64,000 nt of DNA from Virgibacillus_N oceani_A. Its GTDB lineage: Bacteria > Bacillota > Bacilli > Bacillales > Amphibacillaceae. Position numbers and translations under genes: made by a program. The stretch lies in the NCBI GenBank assembly GCA_041521345.1, contig JBGOHB010000009.1. One strand, written 5' to 3'. Below, in pieces: positions 43,356 to 52,188 of this stretch (position 1 is the first letter of the stretch; every line of letters starts with the position of its first letter). The notes below the pieces were generated by a model that searched no databases, was not told the origin of the DNA, and worked only from the letters and a program-made list of their open reading frames with translations.

Positions 43356-44318
43356 GTGATTTCAGTGTCGCATAAGTTTAACGCACATCAAGGCTATTCG
43401 AAAATGTTCAAAGAGAATCAATTGACTTTGGGATTATTTTTTCCGATCGAATCCTACAAGGAAAGTATTCCGGAGATGGATTTAGAGGAGCAAATGAAAC
43501 GGGCAAAACTGACAGAAGAAGCGGGTTTTGCTTCATTATTTGTTAGGGATGTACCATTACACGACCTGGAGTTCGGCGATACGGGGCAAATCTATGATCC
43601 ATGGGTTTTTCTTGGGTATTTGGCGGCTCATACAGAAAAGATTGCTTTGGGAACCGGGAGTATTGTTACACCGCTACGTCACCCATTGCATATAGCAAAA
43701 TCAGCGGCTTCTGTTGATCGTATTTCGGGAAACAGGCTTGTGCTGGGCATTGCTACAGGTGACCGGCCTATCGAATTTACCGCATTTTCCGTAGAAAGAG
43801 AAAAGCGCAGTCAACTATTCCAAGAGTCTCTTCATGTGATGAGAAGCGTGTGGAAGGACGAATTCCCCGAGATTCAATCAACGAATATAAATTTAATAGA
43901 AGCAGATTTACTGCCGAAACCGGAGCTGAATGATATTCCGGTTTTGATAACCGGGAGTGCTTCCCAGACACCTGATTGGATAGCAAAACATGGGGATGGC
44001 TGGTTTTTTTATCAGAGGAATGTGGATCTGCAGGCGTTGAGGATTAAGGAGTGGCGTTCATTCACGAGCGTGTTCAAACCTTTTGCCCAGTCTTTATCTT
44101 TGGATCTTTCAGATGATCCAAATGAAGACCCGACATTTATGCAGCTGGGCTTCCGGAGTGGGCGTAATTATTTGATTTCCTACCTGGATGAATTGAAGGA
44201 GATTGGTGTGAATCATGTTGCTTTCAATTTCAAAGCCGCAGCACGTCCGGTGGATGAAATGATTCAGGAACTTGGGGAGGGAGTCGTCCCGCGTTTTCCT
44301 GCGTTGTCTACTGATTGA
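43356..44318 (+). CDS. LLM-class flavin-dependent oxidoreductase
   Basis: Luciferase-like monooxygenase of about 320 residues. The N-terminal strand is L-T-L-G-L-F-F-P-I-E, with V-R-D-V-P-L-H, A-L-G-T-G-S-I-V-T-P-L-R-H-P in the flavin-binding part and R-L-V-L-G-I-A-T-G-D-R-P. It is expected to use reduced FMN or F420. The C-terminal 60 residues contain N-H-V-A-F-N-F-K. The start is ambiguous between GTG 43356 and GTG 43365; the latter suits the upstream GGGTG better. The substrate is unknown. Confidence 0.85.
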   Translation: MISVSHKFNAHQGYSKMFKENQLTLGLFFPIESYKESIPEMDLEEQMKRAKLTEEAGFASLFVRDVPLHDLEFGDTGQIYDPWVFLGYLAAHTEKIALGTGSIVTPLRHPLHIAKSAASVDRISGNRLVLGIATGDRPIEFTAFSVEREKRSQLFQESLHVMRSVWKDEFPEIQSTNINLIEADLLPKPELNDIPVLITGSASQTPDWIAKHGDGWFFYQRNVDLQALRIKEWRSFTSVFKPFAQSLSLDLSDDPNEDPTFMQLGFRSGRNYLISYLDELKEIGVNHVAFNFKAAARPVDEMIQELGEGVVPRFPALSTD

Positions 44319-44344
44319 TTTTTTCAAGGAAAGAAGGTGAAATC

Positions 44345-44644
44345 ATGCCGACTTGTCAGAACTGCCATAATAAATGGAGTTGGAAACAGACTTTTCGAAA
44401 GTCGTTCACATTGGATACAGGGATACCATGTCCGTACTGTGGAGAAAAGCAATTTCTTACTTCTAAATCGAGAAAACGGAGCACGTTAGGAATACTTTTA
44501 ATACCATTCCTTATTTTTGTTCCGAATTTTTTTGATTTCTCCCTTCTAGCCACGCTAAGTATTTATGCAGGTTATGTAATTTTGTTTAGTTTTACTTATC
44601 CCTTCCTTATTGAATTATCGAATCGGGAGGAAGCATTGTGGTAA
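44345..44644 (+). CDS. zinc-ribbon plus two-helix membrane protein (TIGR04104-like)
   Basis: Small protein of 99 residues. An N-terminal zinc ribbon is formed by C-Q-N-C (residues 4-7) and C-P-Y-C (29-32), with the W-S-W-K-Q-T-F-R-K-S-F core of the bacillar TIGR04104 family. Two membrane helices follow (around 50-68 and 72-91). AAGGTGA precedes ATG 44345. The function is unknown. Confidence 0.75.
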   Translation: MPTCQNCHNKWSWKQTFRKSFTLDTGIPCPYCGEKQFLTSKSRKRSTLGILLIPFLIFVPNFFDFSLLATLSIYAGYVILFSFTYPFLIELSNREEALW

Positions 44645-44722
44645 GTGCTAAATTAATAATCTTTGATAAAAAATGCAGGCGTAAACTGTCGGAAAGATAA
44701 TATACGATCAGGGGGGGTAGTA

Positions 44723-45244
44723 ATGTATACAACACAAGATCTAATAAATGACTTTGAGAAATTTAACCACTTTGTGAGTTCGTTAAAAACAATGGAGGAA
44801 CCCCTTTTCTTTCAGCCGATTGCTAAAGGGAAATGGGCAACAGCTGAGATTATCAGCCATATGTCATGCTGGGATAAATACATACGTGAAGAAATGTTAC
44901 CGCAAATGAAATTAGATGCCGTTATCGAAAGTATTGATATTGAAACACTAAACAAACAAGCAGCGGATTATGCATTGTCTGGAGTATCCCATCAAGAGTT
45001 GCTTCAAAAATAACTGGAAGAAAGAGCACAGCTTGTAGCTGATTTAAGGAAAAAAAGCGAGGATGCATTTTTTGCAACATTCACATTGAATGGAGAAGAA
45101 GTGGATCAGTATTCAGGTTACCCGCATTCCATTTTTAATTATATTGCCGCATTCATATGGCATGATAATCATCATAAGCAGCAAATTGATGGGTTTTTGA
45201 AAGAAAAGGGTGTGGAATGGAAAGTGCATCATAACAACAATTAA
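44723..45244 (+). pseudogene. DinB-family protein with one nonsense codon
   Basis: From ATG 44723 (after GGGGGGG) a 173-codon DinB_2-type frame is continuous except for TAA at 45011-45013 (codon 97). Upstream: F-E-K-F-N-H-F-V-S-S-L...W-A-T-A-E-I-I-S-H-M-S-C-W-D-K-Y. Downstream in the same phase: E-E-R-A-Q-L-V-A-D-L, then F-I-W-H-D-N-H-H-K-Q-Q-I. Both metal-His helices survive. A single C-to-T change (CAA to TAA) would explain the loss. Confidence 0.85.
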
Positions 45245-45366
45245 AAAAGTAAGCTTTATAATCATTCTTTAAGCCGTGATGGCTAGGAACAGCACAGCGG
45301 CTAAGGTATCGATACGCTAGTACCCTTCATATCAAATATAAATAGTCGAACAGAGGAGACATATAA

Positions 45367-45957
45367 ATGATTATTTGGTTAAATGGTGCATTTGGGTCAG
45401 GTAAAACGACTAGCGCATTTGAATTAAAACGAAGACTGGGGCCCAATTCCTTTGTTTACGATCCAGAAAATATAGGTTTTTTCATTCGTGAAAACATACC
45501 AAAAGAATTACATAAGTCTAATTTTCAAGATCATGAACAATGGAGAACTTTTAATTATGAAATGTTAAAATACATTTCTTATACATATGATGGTACCGTT
45601 ATTGTACCAATGACCATATTTAATCCCCAATACTACGAGGAAATAATTCAAAAACTTATTGATGATGGTATTCCTTTAAGGCATTATATTCTCTATGCTG
45701 ATAAGAGCGCCATATTAAAACGTTTGAATAAACGGCTTGAACGAGGTGAAACTTGGACAAAGTCTCAAATTGATCGTTGTATCCATGCTTTTAATACAGA
45801 AATTACGGAAGAAAAAATCATAACAGACAACAAAAGTGTTGATTTCGTTGTTGAAGAAATCGCCAAAAGGAGTAATGTGACCCTTTTACCAGACAAAAGA
45901 AACCACTTGAAAAAAAGGATTGATAGAGTGATTACATTAATAAAGCATATACGGTAA
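45367..45957 (+). CDS. tmrB: TmrB-like P-loop protein (tunicamycin-resistance family)
   Basis: ATP-binding protein of 196 residues that follows B. subtilis TmrB closely: I-I-W-L-N-G-A-F-G-S-G-K-T-T (Walker A, residues 7-14), V-Y-D-P-E-N-I-G-F, W-R-T-F-N-Y-E-M-L, V-I-V-P-M-T-I-F-N-P and Q-I-D-R-C-I-H-A-F. TmrB is a membrane-associated protein that binds tunicamycin. The C-terminal amphipathic helix (K-K-R-I-D-R-V-I-T-L-I-K-H) is present. ATG 45367 follows AGAGGAG. Confidence 0.88.
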   Translation: MIIWLNGAFGSGKTTSAFELKRRLGPNSFVYDPENIGFFIRENIPKELHKSNFQDHEQWRTFNYEMLKYISYTYDGTVIVPMTIFNPQYYEEIIQKLIDDGIPLRHYILYADKSAILKRLNKRLERGETWTKSQIDRCIHAFNTEITEEKIITDNKSVDFVVEEIAKRSNVTLLPDKRNHLKKRIDRVITLIKHIR

Positions 45958-46106
45958 TGAAAGATCCAAAGGGAAAAACGGTGCAACTCTTTTAAGAAAA
46001 TTTACATTTGCTTTGCCTTGATACACACCCTGCAAATCTGAACAGATTACATCGGAACATTGAATGATCTTCTTGTTATCCTTAAAAGCGAAGGGAGGTT
46101 ATTCAA

Positions 46107-46934
46107 GTGGATTTGTTTGAAAATATGAACGCTGTAATAAATTATATCGAAAAGCATTTGGATGAAGAGATCAATTATGGCGAGGCTGCACAGATCGCAT
46201 GCTTCTCTGAACACCATTTCAAACGAATGTTTTCGTTCATAGCAGGTATATCTTTAAGCGAATATGTACGGAGAAGGCGTTTGACCTTGGCTGCTTTTGA
46301 TTTAATAGAAAGTGACATGAAAGTCATCGATGCTGCAGTGAAGTATGGCTACAATTCAGCTGATTCTTTTTCAAGGGCATTTCAAGTGTTGCATGGGGTA
46401 ACTCCCAGTTCAGTCAAAAATACTGACGTTCCATTAAAAGCTTATCCTCGGATGACCTTCCAAATCGTCATTAAGGGAGATGTTGAAATGAATTACAGAT
46501 TTGTAGAGAAAGAAGCTTTTACCGTAGTAGGGAAAAAAGAAACTGTAGCGTCTGGTGGGTCGGAGTTTAATCCGGAAATATGGGAGCATCTTGAAGAGAT
46601 TGAGGAAATTGTGAAGCCATACGATAATACCTCATTTTCCGGTCTATTACATGTCTCATTGACCAAAGAGAATGGAGATGTTGATTACTATATTGCTGCA
46701 GCGACTACCAAGTCATGCCCAAAGGATTTTTATCAATTGGAGTTCCCTTCCCATACATGGGCGGTATTTGAAGCAAAGGGAGAAATGCCGGATGCATTAT
46801 TAACGACATGGGAGCGGGTGTATACGGAGTGGTTCCCGACCTCGGGTTATGAATTAGCTGAAGCGCCTGAATTTGTTAAAGGAACCGATGATGATAAAAC
46901 AGAAATATGGGTTCCTGTTATAAAAAAGGAGTAG
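46107..46934 (+). CDS. AraC-family regulator with GyrI-like effector domain (paralogue)
   Basis: Regulator of 275 residues with the same build as the gene at 8795: AraC double HTH (around 1-110) then a GyrI-like domain beginning N-Y-R-F-V-E-K-E-A-F-T-V-V-G. The linker L-K-A-Y-P-R-M-T-F-Q-I-V-I-K-G-D-V-E-M is nearly identical in both. GTG 46107 follows AAGGGAGGT. The 306 bases after it (46935-47240) hold no gene I can support; a 76-codon leftward frame there lacks a ribosome site. Confidence 0.88.
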   Translation: MDLFENMNAVINYIEKHLDEEINYGEAAQIACFSEHHFKRMFSFIAGISLSEYVRRRRLTLAAFDLIESDMKVIDAAVKYGYNSADSFSRAFQVLHGVTPSSVKNTDVPLKAYPRMTFQIVIKGDVEMNYRFVEKEAFTVVGKKETVASGGSEFNPEIWEHLEEIEEIVKPYDNTSFSGLLHVSLTKENGDVDYYIAAATTKSCPKDFYQLEFPSHTWAVFEAKGEMPDALLTTWERVYTEWFPTSGYELAEAPEFVKGTDDDKTEIWVPVIKKE

Positions 46935-47240
46935 GCAGAGTGGGGTCTTGCTGCCCCCTTTATACCAAAGATTCGTTGCTCACAAAAGAGGATATTTGAA
47001 AGACACATAACTTAACTTTGAAGCCGTTAACAGAGTTTCAATTGCGCCTGGTTCCCGAAGCACTTTTTGATTTGCTAAAATAGAAAGCTGACGGGTGGTA
47101 TTCGTTGAGTACCTTATGTAAGTGAGTACTGGGATAAGGGGCAGTCCTTTGTTATATGAAAGGGGCAGCAGTTTGTTGGCGATCATAAGGAGTTCCGTTA
47201 TAATTATCAATAAGAACTGATAAATGACCGGGGTGAAAAA

Positions 47241-47447
47241 ATGAGTGTAAAAGGTAATGTTATAAAATTAATTAAAGAACTCCCCAACGATGTAACTTAT
47301 GAGGAGGTTATGGAGGAAATATATATTCAATCAAAAATTGACGCCGGATTAAAGCAACTTGATAAAGGGAAGTACCTTACTCATGATCAAGTAAAGGAAC
47401 GAATGAGTAAGTGGTTGAGTTGGGGTGTTATTAAAGGTTTCTGTTGA
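47241..47447 (+). CDS. small antitoxin-like protein without a toxin partner
   Basis: A 68-residue acidic protein whose pattern I-K-L-I-K-E-L-P-N-D-V-T-Y-E-E-V-M-E-E-I-Y-I-Q-S-K-I-D-A-G-L is that of small antitoxins paired with RelE/ParE toxins. Family members normally end shortly after R-M-S-K-W-L; here eleven further residues (S-W-G-V-I-K-G-F-C) suggest the end has shifted frame. No RelE/ParE frame follows, so the toxin seems deleted. Confidence 0.55.
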   Translation: MSVKGNVIKLIKELPNDVTYEEVMEEIYIQSKIDAGLKQLDKGKYLTHDQVKERMSKWLSWGVIKGFC

Positions 47448-47540
47448 AAAAAATTGCTATACCTTCGAATTCAATTAGAAAAGTGATATCAGTCCTTCCC
47501 AATACCACAAAGATGCTGTACAGGTTATATATTTAATTGA

Positions 47541-47567
47541 AAAAGAGAAGCTAATTGCTCCTCTTTT
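47541..47567. terminator. terminator for the leftward cyclophilin gene (two-way hairpin)
   Basis: AAAAGAG (47541-47547) pairs with CTCTTTT (47561-47567), with AG/CT pairing inside. On the minus strand the stem ends in TTTTTC, 13 bases beyond the cyclophilin stop. Confidence 0.6.
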
Positions 47568-47579
47568 ACGTTTCCCGGC

Positions 47580-48254
47580 TTAATCCACTATTTCCGGCTC
47601 CGCATAATCATATCCTTTTGTATCCACCGTTACTTCCTTCATTTGCTGATCTTCAAGCGGTTTGTCCATATCGTCCCGCTCTGCTGAAACGATCTCGTCT
47701 GCTACTTCCATACCTTCCGTGACTTCTCCAAACGCAGCGTAATCTCCATCAAGATGCGGGGAAAGTTCTGTTATAATGAAAAATTGGGAGCCGGCTGAGT
47801 CTGGATCTTGTGATCTTGCCATCGAAAGAATGCCCCGCTCATGTTCCAGATCATTTTCAAAGCCGTTGGAACTAAACTCACCCGGAATGCCATAGCCTGG
47901 ATTTCCGGTGCCATTGCCTTCCGGATCCCCGCCTTGAATCATGAAGCCTGGGATGACCCGGTGAAAGATTAACCCATCATAAAATCCGTCTTCCACGAGA
48001 GATACGAAATTGGCTACCGTGTTTGGTGCTATCTCCGGATAAAGCTCCACCGTTATTTGTTCGTCATTTTCCATCGTGATGGTGACAACCGGGTTTTCTT
48101 CTACATCTTCCGGATAATTGGCTTGTTCGTTTGTTTCTTCCTCTGGTTGCTCTGCGGTTTCGTCTGCCTGCTCTTCCTCTTCCTGGCCACAAGCCGCCAG
48201 CAGGAATAAGAGGCCGATCGCCATAAATAATATGATTTTTTGTTTTGCTCGCAC
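47580..48254 (-). CDS. peptidyl-prolyl cis-trans isomerase, cyclophilin-type lipoprotein
   Basis: Exported cyclophilin of 224 residues. The lipoprotein signal (L-L-F-L-L-A-A-C, Cys22) is followed by a Glu-rich linker and a cyclophilin domain with F-H-R-V-I-P-G-F-M-I-Q-G-G-D-P (catalytic Arg and PPIase signature), G-S-Q-F-F-I-I and A-F-G-E-V. It would fold secreted proteins at the outer face of the membrane, like PrsA. GTG 48254 has GGAGAGG upstream. Confidence 0.93.
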   Translation of the reverse strand: MRAKQKIILFMAIGLLFLLAACGQEEEEQADETAEQPEEETNEQANYPEDVEENPVVTITMENDEQITVELYPEIAPNTVANFVSLVEDGFYDGLIFHRVIPGFMIQGGDPEGNGTGNPGYGIPGEFSSNGFENDLEHERGILSMARSQDPDSAGSQFFIITELSPHLDGDYAAFGEVTEGMEVADEIVSAERDDMDKPLEDQQMKEVTVDTKGYDYAEPEIVD

Positions 48255-48343
48255 GTCGTTTTCCTCTCCTTGCTAAAAAATAAGACTGCATCAAGTATAG
48301 CATGTTCTTTTAACGGAAGAAAACGGCAAAAAGTCCCCTTTTC

Positions 48344-49594
48344 CTAAGCAAAATGTCCGCCGATTTTCTTACTCCGGTCAAGGGTAATCCCGGCGTCTGT
48401 ATAGCTCGTTGCCCGCAAGATGGCGGTGGAACCGTGCTTGGCCCGAATCGCATCCATGACATAACCTATATCCGTTTTTTTGGAGCGATCCTCAAATAGG
48501 CTTAGCTGGGTTTCTCCTTTTTCAAAAAGATGATCCAGGGTGACGTACACGCGCCGTATATTGCTTTCTCCATCATAAAATTCACGGAATAGCTGCATGC
48601 ACATCTCGTACATATCCATCGTCACATTGGTGGGAATTTGGACAGAGCGGGAACGCGAAAAGCCGCCGCCTGTTTCTTTTGCATAGCCAATGCCGAGATG
48701 AATGGTTTTTCCGACCTGATTTGCTGTTCTGGCCCGGCGGCAAACTTCTTCACAAAGGTCAAGAATACAAACCGAAACCTCTTCTTTTGTATAGTCGCGC
48801 AACAATGAAATCCCGTGGCCAAATCCTTTTTGCTCGGTTTTTGTAAAATTACCATAAACAGGACTCAAGTCAATGCCCCATGCATGCCAATACAGCTGCT
48901 CGCCCATCACGCCGAATCGTTTTTTCAAGCGATTCATATCAAACCGGGCAAGCTGACCAAGTGTAACAATCCCCATCCGGTTCAGGTTCCGCTTCATTCT
49001 GCCGCCGATTCCCCAAATATCCTCCACGGGAAAAGGCCAAAGTCTTTCCTTCACATCTTCATATTTGCATTCGGCAATGCCTTCTTTTTTTGCATGCAGA
49101 TCCATGACGACCTTGGCAAGAAATTTATTGTCTCCAATACCAACCGATGACGTAATCCCGAAGCTGTCAAAAATATCCGCCTTTATTTTTCTGGCAACTT
49201 CCCAGCGGTTCCCGAACAGTTTTTGTAATCCATTGACCGTGACCCAAACTTCATCAACGGAATACTGGTGAATCGCTTCTTTCGGTACGTATTGATTAAT
49301 AAGCCTGGTTATTTCCACCGATACACGCAAATAGTCAGCCATATGTGCCGGGACAATGTGAATGTCCGGATCGTCCGGCAATTCAAAAAAACGGCTTACA
49401 TTACTGATGCCATGCTTTCGTTTTAATTCCGGGGATGCCGCCAGCACAATGCTTCCCGACCTATTTGGGTCACCAACAACAGCCAGCATCACTTTCATCG
49501 GATCAAGTCCCAATTTCACCGCTTCTACACTCGCATAAAACGAGCGCATATCAATACAAAGTACATCATTTCGCGGGTAAGTGGAATAATCCAA
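48344..49594 (-). CDS. uvrX: Y-family DNA polymerase, UvrX/YqjW-type
   Basis: UmuC-like translesion polymerase of 416 residues. The palm motifs are C-I-D-M-R-S-F-Y-A-S-V-E and Y-S-V-D-E-V-W (catalytic acids), the helix-hairpin-helix W-G-I-G-G-R-M-K-R-N-L, and a little-finger domain ending in the beta-clamp motif Q-L-S-L-F. The opening L-D-Y-S-T-Y-P-R-N matches the B. subtilis UvrX/YqjW start. TTG 49594 is therefore preferred over GTG 49606, which overlaps AGGTGG. The gene is preceded by a perfect DinR/LexA box, so it is SOS induced. Confidence 0.92.
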   Translation of the reverse strand: MDYSTYPRNDVLCIDMRSFYASVEAVKLGLDPMKVMLAVVGDPNRSGSIVLAASPELKRKHGISNVSRFFELPDDPDIHIVPAHMADYLRVSVEITRLINQYVPKEAIHQYSVDEVWVTVNGLQKLFGNRWEVARKIKADIFDSFGITSSVGIGDNKFLAKVVMDLHAKKEGIAECKYEDVKERLWPFPVEDIWGIGGRMKRNLNRMGIVTLGQLARFDMNRLKKRFGVMGEQLYWHAWGIDLSPVYGNFTKTEQKGFGHGISLLRDYTKEEVSVCILDLCEEVCRRARTANQVGKTIHLGIGYAKETGGGFSRSRSVQIPTNVTMDMYEMCMQLFREFYDGESNIRRVYVTLDHLFEKGETQLSLFEDRSKKTDIGYVMDAIRAKHGSTAILRATSYTDAGITLDRSKKIGGHFA

Positions 49595-49613
49595 GAAAAC
49601 CACCACCTAAAAA

Positions 49614-49656
49614 GAACATTTGTTCTTATTATATGCAGAGGATAAAATTTTAGCAA
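49614..49656 (-). promoter_or_regulatory. SOS promoter of uvrX with LexA (DinR) box
   Basis: GAACATTTGTTC (49614-49625) fits the bacillar LexA consensus GAAC-N4-GTTC in every specified base. Just upstream on the minus strand are TATAAT (49633-49628) and, 17 bases further, TTGCTA (49656-49651). LexA bound immediately downstream of the -10 box would block initiation. Confidence 0.88.
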
Positions 49657-49956
49657 TGGTAATAAATGCAATTACTGAATGATCAGATTTTCAGATATTA
49701 ATCATTCCGCTTGTAAGATAAAAATAAGTATATTATCATTTATTGTAATTATTGCATATTAAAAATTCTTTAAACAACTACACCAAAAAAGGAGATGGAC
49801 AGACTGTTTTCACCATTAACACACTGGGCTGGAAACAAAGAGCAGTAAAATATTACCCGCAAAAAAAGATGGTAATTGATGGAGAGAAGGAATTTACCGA
49901 AAAATGTCTACAATAGAGGCTATAAAGTACACTATAGAGATAGAAAGGGGAAAAAA
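49657..49956 (+). other. intergenic DNA before the CoA-transferase
   Basis: About 300 bases without a supported gene. A 17-codon frame (ATG 49795) directly abuts an AAAAGGAG and is probably not translated. An in-frame upstream extension of the CoA-transferase reaches 49876 but has no ribosome site. No promoter could be chosen with confidence. Confidence 0.3.
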
Positions 49957-51144
49957 GTGTTACAAAATATAAAGGTACTTGATTTTTCCAAATTACTGCC
50001 CGGTCCATATGCCACAATGATGCTGGCTGATCTAGGTGCAGAAATTTTGCGGGTGGAATCGCCTAGCCTTCCTGACCTAGTCAGGGATTTAGAACCTTTG
50101 GATGAGGAGTCGTCCGCTGCGCATCAGCATTTAAACCGTTCGAAAAAATCACTCACCGTTGATTTGAAAAAGAGAGAAGCTGTGGACATTGTAAAACAGC
50201 TGATTCAGGAATATGATGTTGTGCTGGAGCAATTCCGGCCTGGGGTAATGGAACGGCTCGGCCTGGATTATGAAACATTAAAACAGGTAAATCCAAATAT
50301 TATTTACTGCTCCCTTTCCGGATATGGACAAACCGGCCCGTACCGCGACCGACCAGGTCATGATAATAATTACCTTTCCATCGCAGGAATCAACAGTTAT
50401 TCCGGGCGTAAGCAGGAAGCCCCTGTCCCGATGGGGGTTCAAATTGCTGACTTGGCGGGTGGTTCTTTACATAGTGTGATTGCAATTTTAACAGCAGTTA
50501 TTCACCGGCAGGAAACAGGGGAAGGGCAATACATCGACCTTTCTATGACGGATGCTTCTTTTGCACTGAATGCCATGTTTGGTCCCGGATACATAACAAA
50601 AGGCCTCCAGCCGAAAACAGAAGAGACACTATTAAATGGTGGGACCCATTATGATTATTATGAAACAAAGGATGGGCGTTATTTTTCTGTTGGCAGTCTG
50701 GAAGCCCCGTTTCGCATCAACTTATGTGAAGCACTGGGTTTGGAACATATGAAAGAATTGGCACTAAGCAACAGACCAGAGAATATTGCGGCATTTAAAG
50801 CGGCCATCAGAGAAGTCTTCCGAACGAAAACATATGACGAATGGTTGACTGTTTTTCAGGAAGTGGATGCATGTGTGGAGCCGGTGCTCCGTTTTTCCGA
50901 GGCTGTCAATCATCCGCAAATCCAAGCGCGGAACATGATAACGGAGGTTCCAAGGAAAGACGGGAGCGCACAGCAGCAAATCAGTTCTCCGTTTAAGTTT
51001 TCGGAGTATCAGCAGAAATATAAGCACGTAGGCACTAAGCGCGGCGAACACACCACGGAAATTTTGAAAAACCTTGGATGGGATGAAGAAAAAGTAAATA
51101 CGCTAATCGATCAAAATGTGTTTGGAGAAATAGAAAGGAAGTGA
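49957..51144 (+). CDS. CaiB/BaiF-type (family III) CoA-transferase
   Basis: Formyl-CoA-transferase-family enzyme of 395 residues. It has V-L-D-F-S-K-L-L-P-G-P-Y-A, A-D-L-G-A-E-I-L-R-V-E-S-P, N-R-S-K-K-S-L-T-V-D-L-K and Y-C-S-L-S-G-Y-G-Q-T-G-P-Y-R. The conserved nucleophilic Asp region is G-V-Q-I-A-D-L-A-G-G, followed by G-T-H-Y-D-Y-Y. GTG 49957 follows GAAAGGGGA at six bases. Acyl group unknown. The neighbouring MBL hydrolase starts seven bases later, so the two form an operon possibly acting on one thioester. Confidence 0.92.
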   Translation: MLQNIKVLDFSKLLPGPYATMMLADLGAEILRVESPSLPDLVRDLEPLDEESSAAHQHLNRSKKSLTVDLKKREAVDIVKQLIQEYDVVLEQFRPGVMERLGLDYETLKQVNPNIIYCSLSGYGQTGPYRDRPGHDNNYLSIAGINSYSGRKQEAPVPMGVQIADLAGGSLHSVIAILTAVIHRQETGEGQYIDLSMTDASFALNAMFGPGYITKGLQPKTEETLLNGGTHYDYYETKDGRYFSVGSLEAPFRINLCEALGLEHMKELALSNRPENIAAFKAAIREVFRTKTYDEWLTVFQEVDACVEPVLRFSEAVNHPQIQARNMITEVPRKDGSAQQQISSPFKFSEYQQKYKHVGTKRGEHTTEILKNLGWDEEKVNTLIDQNVFGEIERK

Positions 51145-51151
51145 ATACAGC

Positions 51152-52090
51152 TTGCTGGAAAATTTAGGTTTGCAACTGATAAAACTGAATCTTCCATTTC
51201 GCCTAAACCACGTCAATTGCTTTATGGCTGAAGGTGAAAATGGCTGGAAGATCATTGATACCGGGCTTCATAATCAGGAAACGATTGATCGGTGGGAACA
51301 GGAATTGAAGGGGAAGGAAGTAACGGATATTATTCTAACGCATTATCATCCGGATCATTATGGGTATGCCGGGGCATTACAGAAAAAGACCGGTGCTGAT
51401 GTATGGATGACAGAGACGGATGAAAAGAATGGAAAAATTTCCTGGGAAGTGGAGTCCATTGAAGGACTGGCGGAAAATTACCGGCAGGCAGGAATTCCAC
51501 AGGATATTTCAGGCCAGATGAAAAATAATACGATGGAGTTTATTCCGAGGGTCACGCCATACCCGGTGGTCAATCAACACTTGAAAGAAAAGGAGACCAT
51601 TGTACTCGGTAAAAATGAATATGAAATTATTTCAGCACCGGGCCACTCGGATGGGATGGTTGTTTTTTACAATAAAGAAAATAATGTGCTGCTTTCGGCT
51701 GATCAGATATTGCCGAAAATAACGCCAAATATTTCCTATTGGTTCCACGGTAATCCTAATCCGCTGAAGTCTTATTTGGAATCCCTGGACAAACTGAGTG
51801 AACTGGATGCAGCGTTCGCCGTTCCTTCCCACGGCAACCCTTTTTACGGAGTGAACGACCGGATCAGGGAAATAAAATCCCATCATGATGACAGGCTGAA
51901 TGTAACGCTGGATTCGGTGAGTAAAGGAGGAACCGTTTATGAGGTCTGTCAAAAGTTGTTCCCGAAAGCATTAACGGTACATGAAACAAGATTTGCAATT
52001 GGGGAAACACTTGCCCATTTGGAATATTTACGCTGCAAAGGAGAATGTGAGCGGGAGATGAGTGAACAAGGCTACGTATATTACAGATAG
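51152..52090 (+). CDS. MBL-fold metallo-hydrolase
   Basis: Metallo-beta-lactamase-fold protein of 312 residues. The metal motif is T-H-Y-H-P-D-H-Y-G (HxHxDH), with later ligands in A-P-G-H-S-D-G and V-L-L-S-A-D-Q and a final V-P-S-H-G. N-terminal V-N-C-F-M-A-E-G and I-I-D-T-G are typical of glyoxalase II-like or thioesterase-like members. TTG 51152 lies behind GGAAGTG, at the end of the CoA-transferase gene. The probable role is hydrolysis of a thioester or lactone linked to its partner (inference). Confidence 0.88.
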   Translation: MLENLGLQLIKLNLPFRLNHVNCFMAEGENGWKIIDTGLHNQETIDRWEQELKGKEVTDIILTHYHPDHYGYAGALQKKTGADVWMTETDEKNGKISWEVESIEGLAENYRQAGIPQDISGQMKNNTMEFIPRVTPYPVVNQHLKEKETIVLGKNEYEIISAPGHSDGMVVFYNKENNVLLSADQILPKITPNISYWFHGNPNPLKSYLESLDKLSELDAAFAVPSHGNPFYGVNDRIREIKSHHDDRLNVTLDSVSKGGTVYEVCQKLFPKALTVHETRFAIGETLAHLEYLRCKGECEREMSEQGYVYYR

Positions 52091-52188
52091 TAAGTTAAAG
52101 AAAAAACTGGATGGTTAGGAATGCCCTGAGAAGTGAATGTAAGGCTGCTTTGTGGACATACTGAAAAAGCGCTAAGGAGGTATGTCGT

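Noticed and set aside
46980..47210. 76-codon leftward frame after the second AraC-GyrI gene
   Set aside because: No ribosome site or family resemblance; kept only as a note because the stretch is otherwise empty.
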